A stretch of DNA of 64,000 nt from a virus: positions 1-64,000 of IMG/VR virus record IMGVR_UViG_3300035698_013326, one strand, 5' to 3'. The notes under the pieces are model-generated. The model did not search any database. It had not been told where the DNA came from and was given only the letters and a program-made list of their open reading frames with translations. A program made the translations under genes and the position numbers. Of this stretch, positions 33,444 through 37,843 are shown piece after piece; positions within the stretch are counted from its first letter, which is position 1, and each line of letters starts with the position of its first letter.

Positions 33444-33494
33444 TACATAAAAATGAAAAGAAGGGAGCCAGAGCGGAAATCTCCGGTAGCTCCC
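33444..33494 (-). terminator. Attenuator-like terminator in the leader of the sigma/TOPRIM operon
   Basis: On the minus strand GGGAGC/GCTCCC pairs (33463-33468 with 33489-33494), an inner CCG/CGG adds to the stem, and TTCTTTTCATTTTT follows. It lies between the promoter at 33590 and the first gene at 33433, so read-through must be regulated or partial. Confidence 0.65.
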
Positions 33495-33512
33495 ACTTAC
33501 GCCGGTTTCGTC

Positions 33513-33527
33513 TCAGCGTTGATGCAT
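33513..33527 (-). CDS. Possible leader peptide MHQR
   Basis: A four-codon frame (ATG CAT CAA CGC TGA) preceded at six bases by a perfect AAAGGAG. It lies between the promoter and the terminator hairpin, where a leader peptide of an attenuator would be. Its shortness makes it uncertain. Confidence 0.35.
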   Translation of the reverse strand: MHQR

Positions 33528-33589
33528 AAGCGGCTCCTTTCAATAGATTCGGTTTGGCACTAACACCAATACCAACTTCGTACATCCAA

Positions 33590-33617
33590 AGTATACAGCG
33601 GATTTGGAGAAAACAAA
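33590..33617 (-). promoter_or_regulatory. Promoter, TTTGTT-N16-TATACT
   Basis: On the minus strand, TTTGTT (33612-33617) and TATACT (33590-33595) are 16 bases apart. It faces away from a plus-strand promoter about 50 bases to the right and starts the sigma/TOPRIM operon. Confidence 0.75.
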
Positions 33618-33639
33618 ATGAGAATTTTTCCATTTTCAT

Positions 33640-33667
33640 TTTTATCTGAACAAATGTGGTGTATACT
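33640..33667 (+). promoter_or_regulatory. Divergent plus-strand promoter, TATACT
   Basis: TATACT at 33662-33667 with the flanking sequence shared by the other promoters (AAATGTGGTG before, CTGTAATAG after). The -35 position at 16 bases reads TTTTAT, so it is weaker. It lies just upstream of the gene at 33717. Confidence 0.6.
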
Positions 33668-33716
33668 CTGTAATAGAAGGACAATGGAACTTTAATTGGT
33701 TGGTTTGGAGGAGTGG

Positions 33717-33896
33717 ATGCAAGGATTAGAGATCATCAATGATTTTACAACTTTGTTGCATCAATATGGTCCGGAATCCGAAAAGGTGGAGTCGTTTTTG
33801 AAGCAATACGACCATATTCCGTCATTTGTTGCACGAGCACGAACGTTGCGAAGTGTTTTTCTAGAAAAAGAGCGTGTGACAAGGGCACACAGTTGA
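33717..33896 (+). CDS. Small hypothetical protein ahead of the tRNA cluster
   Basis: A 59-residue helical protein (FTTLLHQYGPESEKVESFLKQ) starting at ATG 33717 behind GGAGGAG, 50 bases after the TATACT box. It ends five bases before the first tRNA, so gene and tRNAs share a transcript. Not recognised. Confidence 0.7.
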   Translation: MQGLEIINDFTTLLHQYGPESEKVESFLKQYDHIPSFVARARTLRSVFLEKERVTRAHS

Positions 33897-33901
33897 TAAT
33901 G

Positions 33902-33975
33902 GGGGGTGTAGCTCAGCTGGCTAGAGCACCGGATTCTTAATCCGTAGGTCGAAGGTTCGAATCCTTCTACCCCTA
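33902..33975 (+). tRNA. tRNA-Lys(CTT)
   Basis: Cloverleaf with D-arm GCTC/GAGC, anticodon loop TTCTTAA and T-arm GAAGG-TTCGAAT-CCTTC. Acceptor pairs GGGGGTG with TACCCCT, ending in two G-U pairs. CCA is not encoded. Confidence 0.9.
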
Positions 33976-34117
33976 CTAGAGTTAGCCTTCTCTAACGCGG
34001 AAAAAGGCAGGCACAGGATGATTCCCGTCTTGGTTTGATTGCCGCCCAATGGTGTGGAGCGCCGTTTCTTGTCAAACAGAAATGGAATAGGTTTCTACTT
34101 TGGGAAGGGAATAATAT
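33976..34117 (+). other. tRNA spacer with small hairpins
   Basis: A 142-base spacer without a supported gene. It contains hairpin GTTAG/CTAAC at 33981-33996 and a TTTCT/AGAAA pair near 34069-34086. It may be a processing spacer. Confidence 0.4.
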
Positions 34118-34190
34118 GGCCCTGTCGTCTAGTGGTTTAGGATGCTGGATTCTCGATCCAGTTACGCCAGTTCGAATCTGGCCAGGGCTA
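34118..34190 (+). tRNA. tRNA-Glu(CTC)
   Basis: Acceptor GGCCCTG/CAGGGCT, anticodon arm CTGGA-TTCTCGA-TCCAG, T-arm GCCAG-TTCGAAT-CTGGC, discriminator A. Body resembles bacterial tRNA-Glu (TCGTCTAG). Confidence 0.92.
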
Positions 34191-34198
34191 TTTGGTAG

Positions 34199-34260
34199 CA
34201 GGTGAGATCCCGCCTGTGTCTGATTACGGCTTTGGAGTTGTCCGCAACCCCCTGTCAGAC
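34199..34260 (+). ncRNA. Structured spacer RNA between tRNA-Glu and tRNA-Leu
   Basis: Two adjacent helices: CAGGTG/CGCCTG (34199-34216) and GTCTGA/TCAGAC (34218-34260), the latter enclosing GTTG/CAAC. The region has no gene or cloverleaf. It resembles other closed elements in this cluster in general layout only. Confidence 0.35.
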
Positions 34261-34298
34261 GGGGACGATTCGTTGACACTCTGAGGAAGGGATCTTGG

Positions 34299-34379
34299 GG
34301 CCTTGTGGTGGAATGGCAGACACGCGAGTTTCAAACACTCGTGCCTTCGGGCGTGAAGGTTCAAGTCCTTCCGAGGCTA
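34299..34379 (+). tRNA. tRNA-Leu(CAA), long variable arm
   Basis: Acceptor GGCCTTG/CGAGGCT, anticodon arm CGAGT-TTCAAAC-ACTCG, variable arm TGCCTTCGGGCG, T-arm GAAGG-TTCAAGT-CCTTC. A normal type II leucine tRNA that reads TTG, a very common codon in these genes. Confidence 0.92.
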
Positions 34380-34384
34380 TTAAG

Positions 34385-34447
34385 GCCGGTTCGATTCCGG
34401 CTCGTTGGTAGAGGTCAGGAGAGACGGGAGTTGGGTTCGATTCCCAA
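34385..34447 (+). other. Two orphan T-arm hairpins (tRNA remnants)
   Basis: GCCGG-TTCGATT-CCGGC at 34385-34401 and TTGGG-TTCGATT-CCCAA at 34431-34447 are canonical T-arms. Between them lies a D-loop-like TTGGTAGAGG but no anticodon arm, and no matching acceptor strands are found. Confidence 0.5.
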
Positions 34448-34454
34448 TGATTGT

Positions 34455-34479
34455 CTTGTCGGAAGATAACGCCGACAAG
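34455..34479 (+). other. Hairpin upstream of tRNA-Glu(TTC)
   Basis: A perfect 8-bp stem CTTGTCGG/CCGACAAG with a 9-base loop; a second hairpin CCGCA/TGCGG lies at 34501-34527, directly before the tRNA. No T-run follows, so they are not classic terminators and may guide processing. Confidence 0.5.
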
Positions 34480-34528
34480 TAACTCTGGCGAGACAAAGAC
34501 CCGCAGGCGTCAGCGTTAGGCGTGCGGA

Positions 34529-34600
34529 GCCCCGGTGGTCTAGTGGATATGATCTTGGACTTTCGATCCGAGGACATCAGTTCGATTCTGATTCGGGGTA
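34529..34600 (+). tRNA. tRNA-Glu(TTC)
   Basis: Acceptor GCCCCGG/TCGGGGT, anticodon arm TTGGA-CTTTCGA-TCCGA, T-arm ATCAG-TTCGATT-CTGAT, discriminator A. Confidence 0.9.
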
Positions 34601-34607
34601 TTGAAGA

Positions 34608-34681
34608 CGCACTGTGGCTCAAAGGGTTAGAGCATCGGATTGTCGATCCGAAGGTTGGGAGTTCGAGCCTCCCCAGTGTGA
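34608..34681 (+). tRNA. tRNA-Asp(GTC)
   Basis: Acceptor CGCACTG/CAGTGTG, D-arm GCTC/GAGC, anticodon arm TCGGA-TTGTCGA-TCCGA, T-arm GGGAG-TTCGAGC-CTCCC. G34 makes it a queuosine-type tRNA. Confidence 0.93.
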
Positions 34682-34684
34682 TTA

Positions 34685-34757
34685 CACCGACTAACTCAAT
34701 TGGTAGAGTACCTGTCCTACACACAGGTTGTTCTTGGTTCAAGTCCAAGGTTGGTGA
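34685..34757 (+). tRNA. tRNA-Val(TAC) with C at position 33
   Basis: Acceptor CACCGAC/GTTGGTG, anticodon arm CCTGT-CCTACAC-ACAGG, T-arm CTTGG-TTCAAGT-CCAAG. The otherwise universal T33 is C. Confidence 0.85.
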
Positions 34758-34778
34758 TTTGGTCAAATGACCATTATT

Positions 34779-34850
34779 AGGACTATGGTGAAATGGATAT
34801 CATACCTGCCTACGGAGTGGGAGTTGAGGGTTCGAGTCCTTCTGGTTCTA
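34779..34850 (+). tRNA. tRNA-Arg(ACG)
   Basis: Acceptor AGGACTA/TGGTTCT, anticodon arm CCTGC-CTACGGA-GTGGG, T-arm GAGGG-TTCGAGT-CCTTC. A34 would need editing to inosine by the host to read all CGN codons. Confidence 0.88.
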
Positions 34851-34852
34851 TT

Positions 34853-34913
34853 GGCTTACGTGAACTTGGTAGCGGGCAGACATTCCTCGCTGGTTCGATT
34901 CCAGCCGTAAGCC
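34853..34913 (+). ncRNA. tRNA-like RNA lacking an anticodon arm
   Basis: Perfect acceptor GGCTTACG/CGTAAGCC and perfect T-arm GCTGG-TTCGATT-CCAGC with a D-loop-like TTGGTAG, but only 28 bases between acceptor and T-arm. No seven-base anticodon loop on a five-pair stem is possible. Confidence 0.55.
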
Positions 34914-34917
34914 TTAC

Positions 34918-34990
34918 GGGCGTGTAGCTCAATTGGGAGAGCGCCTGCCTTGCACGCAGGAGGTTGTGGGTTCAATTCCCATCGTGTCCA
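34918..34990 (+). tRNA. tRNA-Ala(TGC)
   Basis: Acceptor GGGCGTG/CGTGTCC, D-arm GCTC/GAGC, anticodon arm CCTGC-CTTGCAC-GCAGG, T-arm GTGGG-TTCAATT-CCCAT. Confidence 0.93.
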
Positions 34991-34991
34991 T

Positions 34992-35019
34992 TTGCATCTT
35001 TGGAAATTTGGTGTATACT
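34992..35019 (+). promoter_or_regulatory. Promoter, TTGCAT-N16-TATACT, inside the tRNA cluster
   Basis: TTGCAT (34992-34997) and TATACT (35014-35019) are 16 bases apart. The expected start site falls at or next to the 5' end of tRNA-Phe (35028), so this tRNA may need little 5' processing. Confidence 0.87.
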
Positions 35020-35027
35020 ATGAGTAA

Positions 35028-35099
35028 GGACGGATAGCTCAGTAGGCAGAGCGCTGGTGTGAAGTACCAGTAGCCTTGGTTCGATCCCAAGTTCGTCCA
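35028..35099 (+). tRNA. tRNA-Phe(GAA)
   Basis: Acceptor GGACGGA/TTCGTCC, D-arm GCTC/GAGC, anticodon arm CTGGT-GTGAAGT-ACCAG, T-arm CTTGG-TTCGATC-CCAAG. Confidence 0.92.
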
Positions 35100-35101
35100 T
35101 T

Positions 35102-35190
35102 TGCCCGGCTCCAGATAGCATCGTGGTGATGCACTTCGGATGGCGTCCGAAGAGAGACCGTTCAATTCGGACTGGGGGTGCCACCGGGCA
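35102..35190 (+). ncRNA. Closed multi-branch structured RNA, element A
   Basis: Outer helix TGCCCGG/CCGGGCA, continued by CTCCAG/CTGGGG, encloses hairpins GCATC/GATGC and CTTCGGA/TCCGAAG and a short T-loop-like CCG-TTCAATT-CGG. It has the overall outline of a tRNA with a long acceptor but a five-base loop where the anticodon would be. It fits exactly between two tRNAs. Confidence 0.5.
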
Positions 35191-35195
35191 TACTT

Positions 35196-35268
35196 GGCCC
35201 TGTAGCCCAACGGCAGAGGCAACTGGTTTAGAACCAGTACAGTGAAGGTTCAAATCCTTCTGGGGTCA
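35196..35268 (+). tRNA. tRNA-Leu(TAG) with short variable loop
   Basis: Acceptor GGCCCTG/TGGGGTC, anticodon arm ACTGG-TTTAGAA-CCAGT, variable loop ACAGT, T-arm GAAGG-TTCAAAT-CCTTC. Bacterial leucine tRNAs normally have a long variable arm. It reads CTA; the anticodon is not a stop suppressor. Confidence 0.85.
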
Positions 35269-35270
35269 TT

Positions 35271-35398
35271 GTTTCTGGGGACCGTTACAAATGGTGAAGT
35301 TGTAAATCCATGAAGACTGACGAGTCTACGGTTGCTGAAAGGTATCAATCGCTATAGAGTGGGCTGCATGATAGATGCGGCAAAGCTATCTCAGAAAC
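35271..35398 (+). ncRNA. Closed multi-hairpin structured RNA, element B
   Basis: Outer helix GTTTCTG/CAGAAAC (35271-35277 with 35392-35398) encloses TTACAA/TTGTAA (35285-35305), AGACT/AGTCT (35314-35327), ACCGT/ACGGT and GCTGCAT/ATGCGGC (35363-35381). The first and third inner helices cannot both use base 285. No gene is supported here. Confidence 0.45.
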
Positions 35399-35402
35399 TT
35401 AG

Positions 35403-35488
35403 GTCAGCGTAGATCGTTAAGGAGGCGGCACGGGCTGTAAACCCGTTCCCCGAAAGGGGCCGAGTGGGATCGTTACCCTCAGCTGGCA
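35403..35488 (+). tRNA. tRNA-Tyr(GTA), long variable arm
   Basis: Anticodon arm ACGGG-CTGTAAA-CCCGT and variable arm TCCCC-GAAA-GGGG are clear. Acceptor GTCAGCG/AGCTGGC has one mismatch, and T-arm GTGGG-ATCGTTA-CCCTC is diverged from the usual T-loop. Length of 86 fits a type II tRNA. Confidence 0.7.
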
Positions 35489-35512
35489 TTGGAGGCATAC
35501 TATGAGGAAATT

Positions 35513-35728
35513 ATGGATGGTTGGGCGACGTGGTTTTGGATTGAAACACGTCAGAAAACGAAAGAAGAAGCTATTCGGGAGTTTTGGATTGAGGCAAGGT
35601 ATTGGGCCTTTTCATGTGAACCTGAGGTATGTGAGCATGTGGTGATGTTTAGAGGATGCCGTATGGCCCTTGAGCAGGCTGTGAAGGGTCAGGAGGTGTA
35701 TCCTGATGAGAGGATTGCAGAATTATGA
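35513..35728 (+). CDS. Small hypothetical protein
   Basis: A 71-residue protein (MDGWATWFWIETRQKTKEEA at the start, partial) rich in Trp, Glu and Cys. ATG 35513 has GAGGA upstream. An overlapping frame starting at ATG 35502 has a stronger GGAGG site but encodes only a 47-residue basic peptide. Its stop overlaps the next start. Not recognised. Confidence 0.6.
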   Translation: MDGWATWFWIETRQKTKEEAIREFWIEARYWAFSCEPEVCEHVVMFRGCRMALEQAVKGQEVYPDERIAEL

Positions 35729-35889
35729 AGATTATGAAGCTTGGAAGATTAAAGATCAGCTTTGAGAGATTCTACTCAAGATTTCAGTATGTGGCATTGA
35801 GTATTGGGTACGACACTCGCACCAGATCGCTGCAATTTCAGCTCATCAATTGGGCTTTGGTAATTAAATATGAGGAAAAGCACCGGTAG
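35725..35889 (+). CDS. 54-residue microprotein whose stop lies in tRNA-Leu(TAA)
   Basis: ATG 35725 overlaps the previous stop (ATGA). The product has 54 residues with many aromatic and basic residues (FERFYSRFQYVALSIGY). The TAG stop at 35887-35889 is formed by bases 8-10 of the following tRNA, giving a 10-base overlap. Confidence 0.55.
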   Translation: MKIMKLGRLKISFERFYSRFQYVALSIGYDTRTRSLQFQLINWALVIKYEEKHR

Positions 35890-35952
35890 CCCAAAGGCAG
35901 AGGCATCCGGTTTAAGCCCGGTACAGTGGTGGTTCGAATCCACTTCGGTGTA
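35880..35952 (+). tRNA. tRNA-Leu(TAA) with short variable loop
   Basis: Acceptor GCACCGG/TCGGTGT, anticodon loop TTTAAGC, variable loop ACAGT, T-arm GGTGG-TTCGAAT-CCACT. The body is close to tRNA-Leu(TAG) at 35196, so the two arose by duplication. Confidence 0.83.
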
Positions 35953-35961
35953 TTGTGTATT

Positions 35962-36061
35962 GTGGATCGGCGTGAAAATCGCCAGCATCCCCCAGTGGCC
36001 CATTAGAATTGCGGGGACGACCAAAATTAACGGTTGTGTAGAATAAGGTCACGTGATCCAC
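35962..36061 (+). ncRNA. Closed multi-branch structured RNA, element C
   Basis: Outer helix GTGGATC/GATCCAC encloses GGCG-TGAAAAT-CGCC (35969-35983), a CCCC/GGGG pairing and ACGACC/GGTTGT (36017-36037). It ends five bases before tRNA-Cys. No gene is supported. Confidence 0.45.
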
Positions 36062-36066
36062 ATCGT

Positions 36067-36138
36067 GATGAAGTGGCCGAGAGGCTAGGCGGCAGATTGC
36101 AACTCTGTCCTACGTGGGTTCGAATCCCTCCTTCATCT
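36067..36138 (+). tRNA. tRNA-Cys(GCA)
   Basis: Perfect acceptor GATGAAG/CTTCATC, anticodon arm GCAGA-TTGCAAC-TCTGT, T-arm GTGGG-TTCGAAT-CCCTC. Confidence 0.92.
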
Positions 36139-36145
36139 TTGTTAT

Positions 36146-36218
36146 TCCATGGTAGCTCAGTTGGTAGAGCGCCTGACTGTTAATCAGGATGTCGGAGGTT
36201 CGAGCCCTCCCTGTGGAG
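36146..36218 (+). tRNA. tRNA-Asn(GTT)
   Basis: Acceptor TCCATGG/CTGTGGA, D-arm GCTC/GAGC, anticodon arm CCTGA-CTGTTAA-TCAGG, T-arm GGAGG-TTCGAGC-CCTCC. Queuosine-type G34. Confidence 0.94.
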
Positions 36219-36220
36219 CT

Positions 36221-36294
36221 GTGGCTGTGGCTCAAATGGATAGAGCAGCTGGCTGTGATCCAGCGGACTACGGGTTCAAGTCCCGTCAGTCACC
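36221..36294 (+). tRNA. tRNA-His(GTG)
   Basis: Acceptor GTGGCTG/CAGTCAC, anticodon arm GCTGG-CTGTGAT-CCAGC, T-arm ACGGG-TTCAAGT-CCCGT, discriminator C as usual for His. The base before position 1 is T, not G. Confidence 0.93.
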
Positions 36295-36296
36295 TT

Positions 36297-36385
36297 GGTT
36301 CTACTGTCTGGTGAATGCAATGTGTCACATTGTAGGAGGTTCGATTCCTCATGGAGAAATCAGGTTCGAGTCCTGAGTAGAGCCT
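36297..36385 (+). ncRNA. Rearranged tRNA-like RNA with two T-arms
   Basis: Acceptor GGTTCTAC/GTAGAGCC and T-arm TCAGG-TTCGAGT-CCTGA are canonical. Inside are GCAAT-GTGTCAC-ATTGT, which could serve as an anticodon arm (GTC), and a second T-arm-like GAGG-TTCGATT-CCTC where a variable arm would be. The D-arm is too short. Confidence 0.5.
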
Positions 36386-36453
36386 TATGAGATGCCTTTA
36401 GATTGCTGGCAATGTGCTGGCATCAAATACATCATTTGGTAGGGAGAATTGGT

Positions 36454-36687
36454 ATGAGAAATAGATTGGTGGCATTTGTGGTGATGTTGATGCTTTGTGG
36501 ATCGGCCTTGGCAGGTGTCAAGATCGATGATGCGAAGTATGGAACATGGTTTGATGTGGGGACGGTTGATGGAACGATCATGGTCTTCGATGAGGACAAG
36601 ATCCTCAATGAGAGAACTTTTCATCTCGTTACAGATGGTATTGTGACTCGTCAGGAATCTGTGAAGATAGCTGGTTCGTATCTATAA
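36454..36687 (+). CDS. Secreted periplasmic-type small protein
   Basis: A 77-residue protein starting at ATG 36454 behind AGGGAG. The first 20 residues form a signal peptide (LVAFVVMLMLCGSALA). The mature part of about 57 residues is beta-rich (GTWFDVGTVDGTIMVFDEDK). Not recognised. Confidence 0.72.
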   Translation: MRNRLVAFVVMLMLCGSALAGVKIDDAKYGTWFDVGTVDGTIMVFDEDKILNERTFHLVTDGIVTRQESVKIAGSYL

Positions 36688-36702
36688 CTTTCGGGGATTG
36701 TT

Positions 36703-36855
36703 ATGAGCATCCAACGTATGGATGTATCGCTGATTGGTCAACATCTGGATCGTACTGGACACAGGCTTGTAAGTGAAGTTACTAAGAGAAGGGGCGGCAT
36801 TGTCGCCCTCTCTGTTTTTGTTGATGGATATGAGAAAACCAAAGAAGAAACCTAG
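36703..36855 (+). CDS. 50-residue hypothetical protein (conflicts with a hairpin)
   Basis: ATG 36703 follows CGGGGATTG and opens a 50-residue frame that reads like protein (GIVALSVFVDGYEK near the end). A GC-rich hairpin followed by TTTTTG lies within it, which argues for an untranslated region instead. Confidence 0.4.
   Translation: MSIQRMDVSLIGQHLDRTGHRLVSEVTKRRGGIVALSVFVDGYEKTKEET
36790..36820 (+). terminator. Possible terminator of the tRNA region
   Basis: GGGCG-GCATTGT-CGCCC followed by TCTCTGTTTTTG looks like a Rho-independent terminator. It overlaps a possible small gene, so one of the two calls is wrong or the hairpin is read through. Confidence 0.45.
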
Positions 36856-36955
36856 ATTGCCGAGATTCAAGGTGCCTCCACCTACTTCAGTCCATGAGGA
36901 CAGGAAGAAGGAAAGGAACAAGAGGCGTTGTCGGCTTCCCATTGAGGATGAATGA
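36830..36955 (+). CDS. 41-residue basic microprotein
   Basis: ATG 36830 opens a 41-residue frame, Lys/Arg/Pro-rich (KPKKKPRLPRFKVPPP) with an acidic end. There is no clear ribosome binding site. It ends just before the next start. Could bind nucleic acid if real. Confidence 0.35.
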   Translation: MRKPKKKPRLPRFKVPPPTSVHEDRKKERNKRRCRLPIEDE

Positions 36956-36956
36956 C

Positions 36957-37241
36957 ATGACAGTTGAAGAGATGTGTGATATATTTGAAGATGAGAGAGA
37001 ATGTGACAAGGAGGATGAGGAAGTGGGACGATCTGATTTGCGTGCTTTGCTCATGTTGGATCAGTTAGTGAGTGACGAAAAAAGGATGATAAGTCACGTT
37101 ATGTGTGGGAGAATCTTTTTAGATGTAGATGTAGAGAAACTTGCATCTGTGATTTCTTATGCGCAGATTGTTACACTGGTTCGAAGTGGTGTGGATGTGA
37201 ATGTTGAAGATCCAGGATTGAGTATTTCAGTTGAGTTCTGA
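36957..37241 (+). CDS. Hypothetical protein, paralogue 1 of a pair
   Basis: A 94-residue acidic protein (MTVEEMCDIFEDERECDKED, partial). ATG 36957 was chosen because the paralogue at 37344 starts MTVEEL. Shared parts include IFLDVD-EKLASVI against IFLDVELGDLASVI and VTLVRSGVDVN against RTLVRCGLHVD. Unknown role. Confidence 0.65.
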   Translation: MTVEEMCDIFEDERECDKEDEEVGRSDLRALLMLDQLVSDEKRMISHVMCGRIFLDVDVEKLASVISYAQIVTLVRSGVDVNVEDPGLSISVEF

Positions 37242-37254
37242 AGAGGAGAAATAG

Positions 37255-37344
37255 ATGTTCACTAAGATGGAATGGCTTGTCATTGGTTTGGCAACTGGCG
37301 TGTTTGTGACATCAGCGATTTGTTCTATTATAGGAGTGTTGTGA
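37255..37344 (+). CDS. 29-residue membrane microprotein
   Basis: ATG 37255 sits behind AAGAGGAGAAATAG, a strong site. The 29 residues form one hydrophobic helix (WLVIGLATGVFVTSAICSIIG). Its TGA overlaps the next ATG, so it is coupled to the paralogue 2 gene. Confidence 0.6.
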   Translation: MFTKMEWLVIGLATGVFVTSAICSIIGVL

Positions 37345-37646
37345 TGACGGTTGAAGAGTTGATTGATTTGTTTGAGAAGATCATAGAGGAGCCGTTTGGG
37401 GACAACATGTTCAAAAACATTGAGAATCCTCTGCATCCAAGATCGGACATCTGTGCGTTTATGTTACTCCATGATTTGGTGGGTGGCACTGGTGACATGG
37501 TGGTCGCTGCGGAGCATGATGAGATCTTCCTGGATGTGGAGCTAGGGGATTTGGCTTCGGTCATTACTCCGGATCAGGTTCGTACTCTGGTTCGATGTGG
37601 ACTTCATGTGGATGAGGACCACGAAGGACTGTCAATGTTTGTATAG
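37344..37646 (+). CDS. Hypothetical protein, paralogue 2 of a pair
   Basis: A 100-residue acidic protein beginning MTVEELIDLFEKI. It aligns with paralogue 1 over the second half. Coupled to the upstream microprotein by TGATG. Not recognised. Confidence 0.7.
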   Translation: MTVEELIDLFEKIIEEPFGDNMFKNIENPLHPRSDICAFMLLHDLVGGTGDMVVAAEHDEIFLDVELGDLASVITPDQVRTLVRCGLHVDEDHEGLSMFV

Positions 37647-37654
37647 GGGGTGAC

Positions 37655-37843
37655 ATGATTACAGATAAAGAACGACTTGATTGGTTGCAGAAGCAGTTGG
37701 ACAAGGCATCATATACAGGAAGATGTGTTTTTCGTTGGTCTACAACGGATAGGGGATTTCGTCTCCATGAAACGAGTTTTCCAGGAGCCGTATCGAGTGT
37801 GAGACAAGCGATTGATGATGGAATGAAACAAATGGGGGCATAG
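37655..37843 (+). CDS. 62-residue protein whose stop lies in tRNA-Lys(TTT)
   Basis: ATG 37655 follows AGGGGGTGAC. The protein starts MITDKERLDWLQKQLDK, similar to the start of the gene at 38148 (MTTDKNRVDFLQ). The TAG stop is made of bases 8-10 of tRNA-Lys(TTT), a 10-base overlap. Unknown role. Confidence 0.75.
   Translation: MITDKERLDWLQKQLDKASYTGRCVFRWSTTDRGFRLHETSFPGAVSSVRQAIDDGMKQMGA

Noticed and set aside
33421-33684. 87-residue minus-strand frame across the divergent promoter region
   Set aside because: It runs through the promoter boxes and its first usable ATG lies upstream of the expected start site. It is replaced by the leader and the 53-residue gene.
33976-34117. Additional tRNA in the spacer after tRNA-Lys(CTT)
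   Set aside because: Hairpins are present but no acceptor/T-arm pair or TTCRANY loop could be placed.
35315-35345. Hammerhead ribozyme core (CTGACGA followed by GAAA) inside RNA element B
   Set aside because: The stretch between the two core parts cannot form stem II, and no cleavage-site pairing was found.
35502-35645. 47-residue basic peptide starting at ATG 35502 with a strong ribosome binding site
   Set aside because: The overlapping 71-residue frame has a more protein-like composition and couples to the next gene. The alternative is mentioned only in that entry.
35196-35952. Stop-codon suppressor tRNAs from anticodons TAG and TAA
   Set aside because: Anticodons read 5' to 3' as TAG and TAA pair with CTA and TTA leucine codons. 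Suppressors would need CTA or TTA anticodons.
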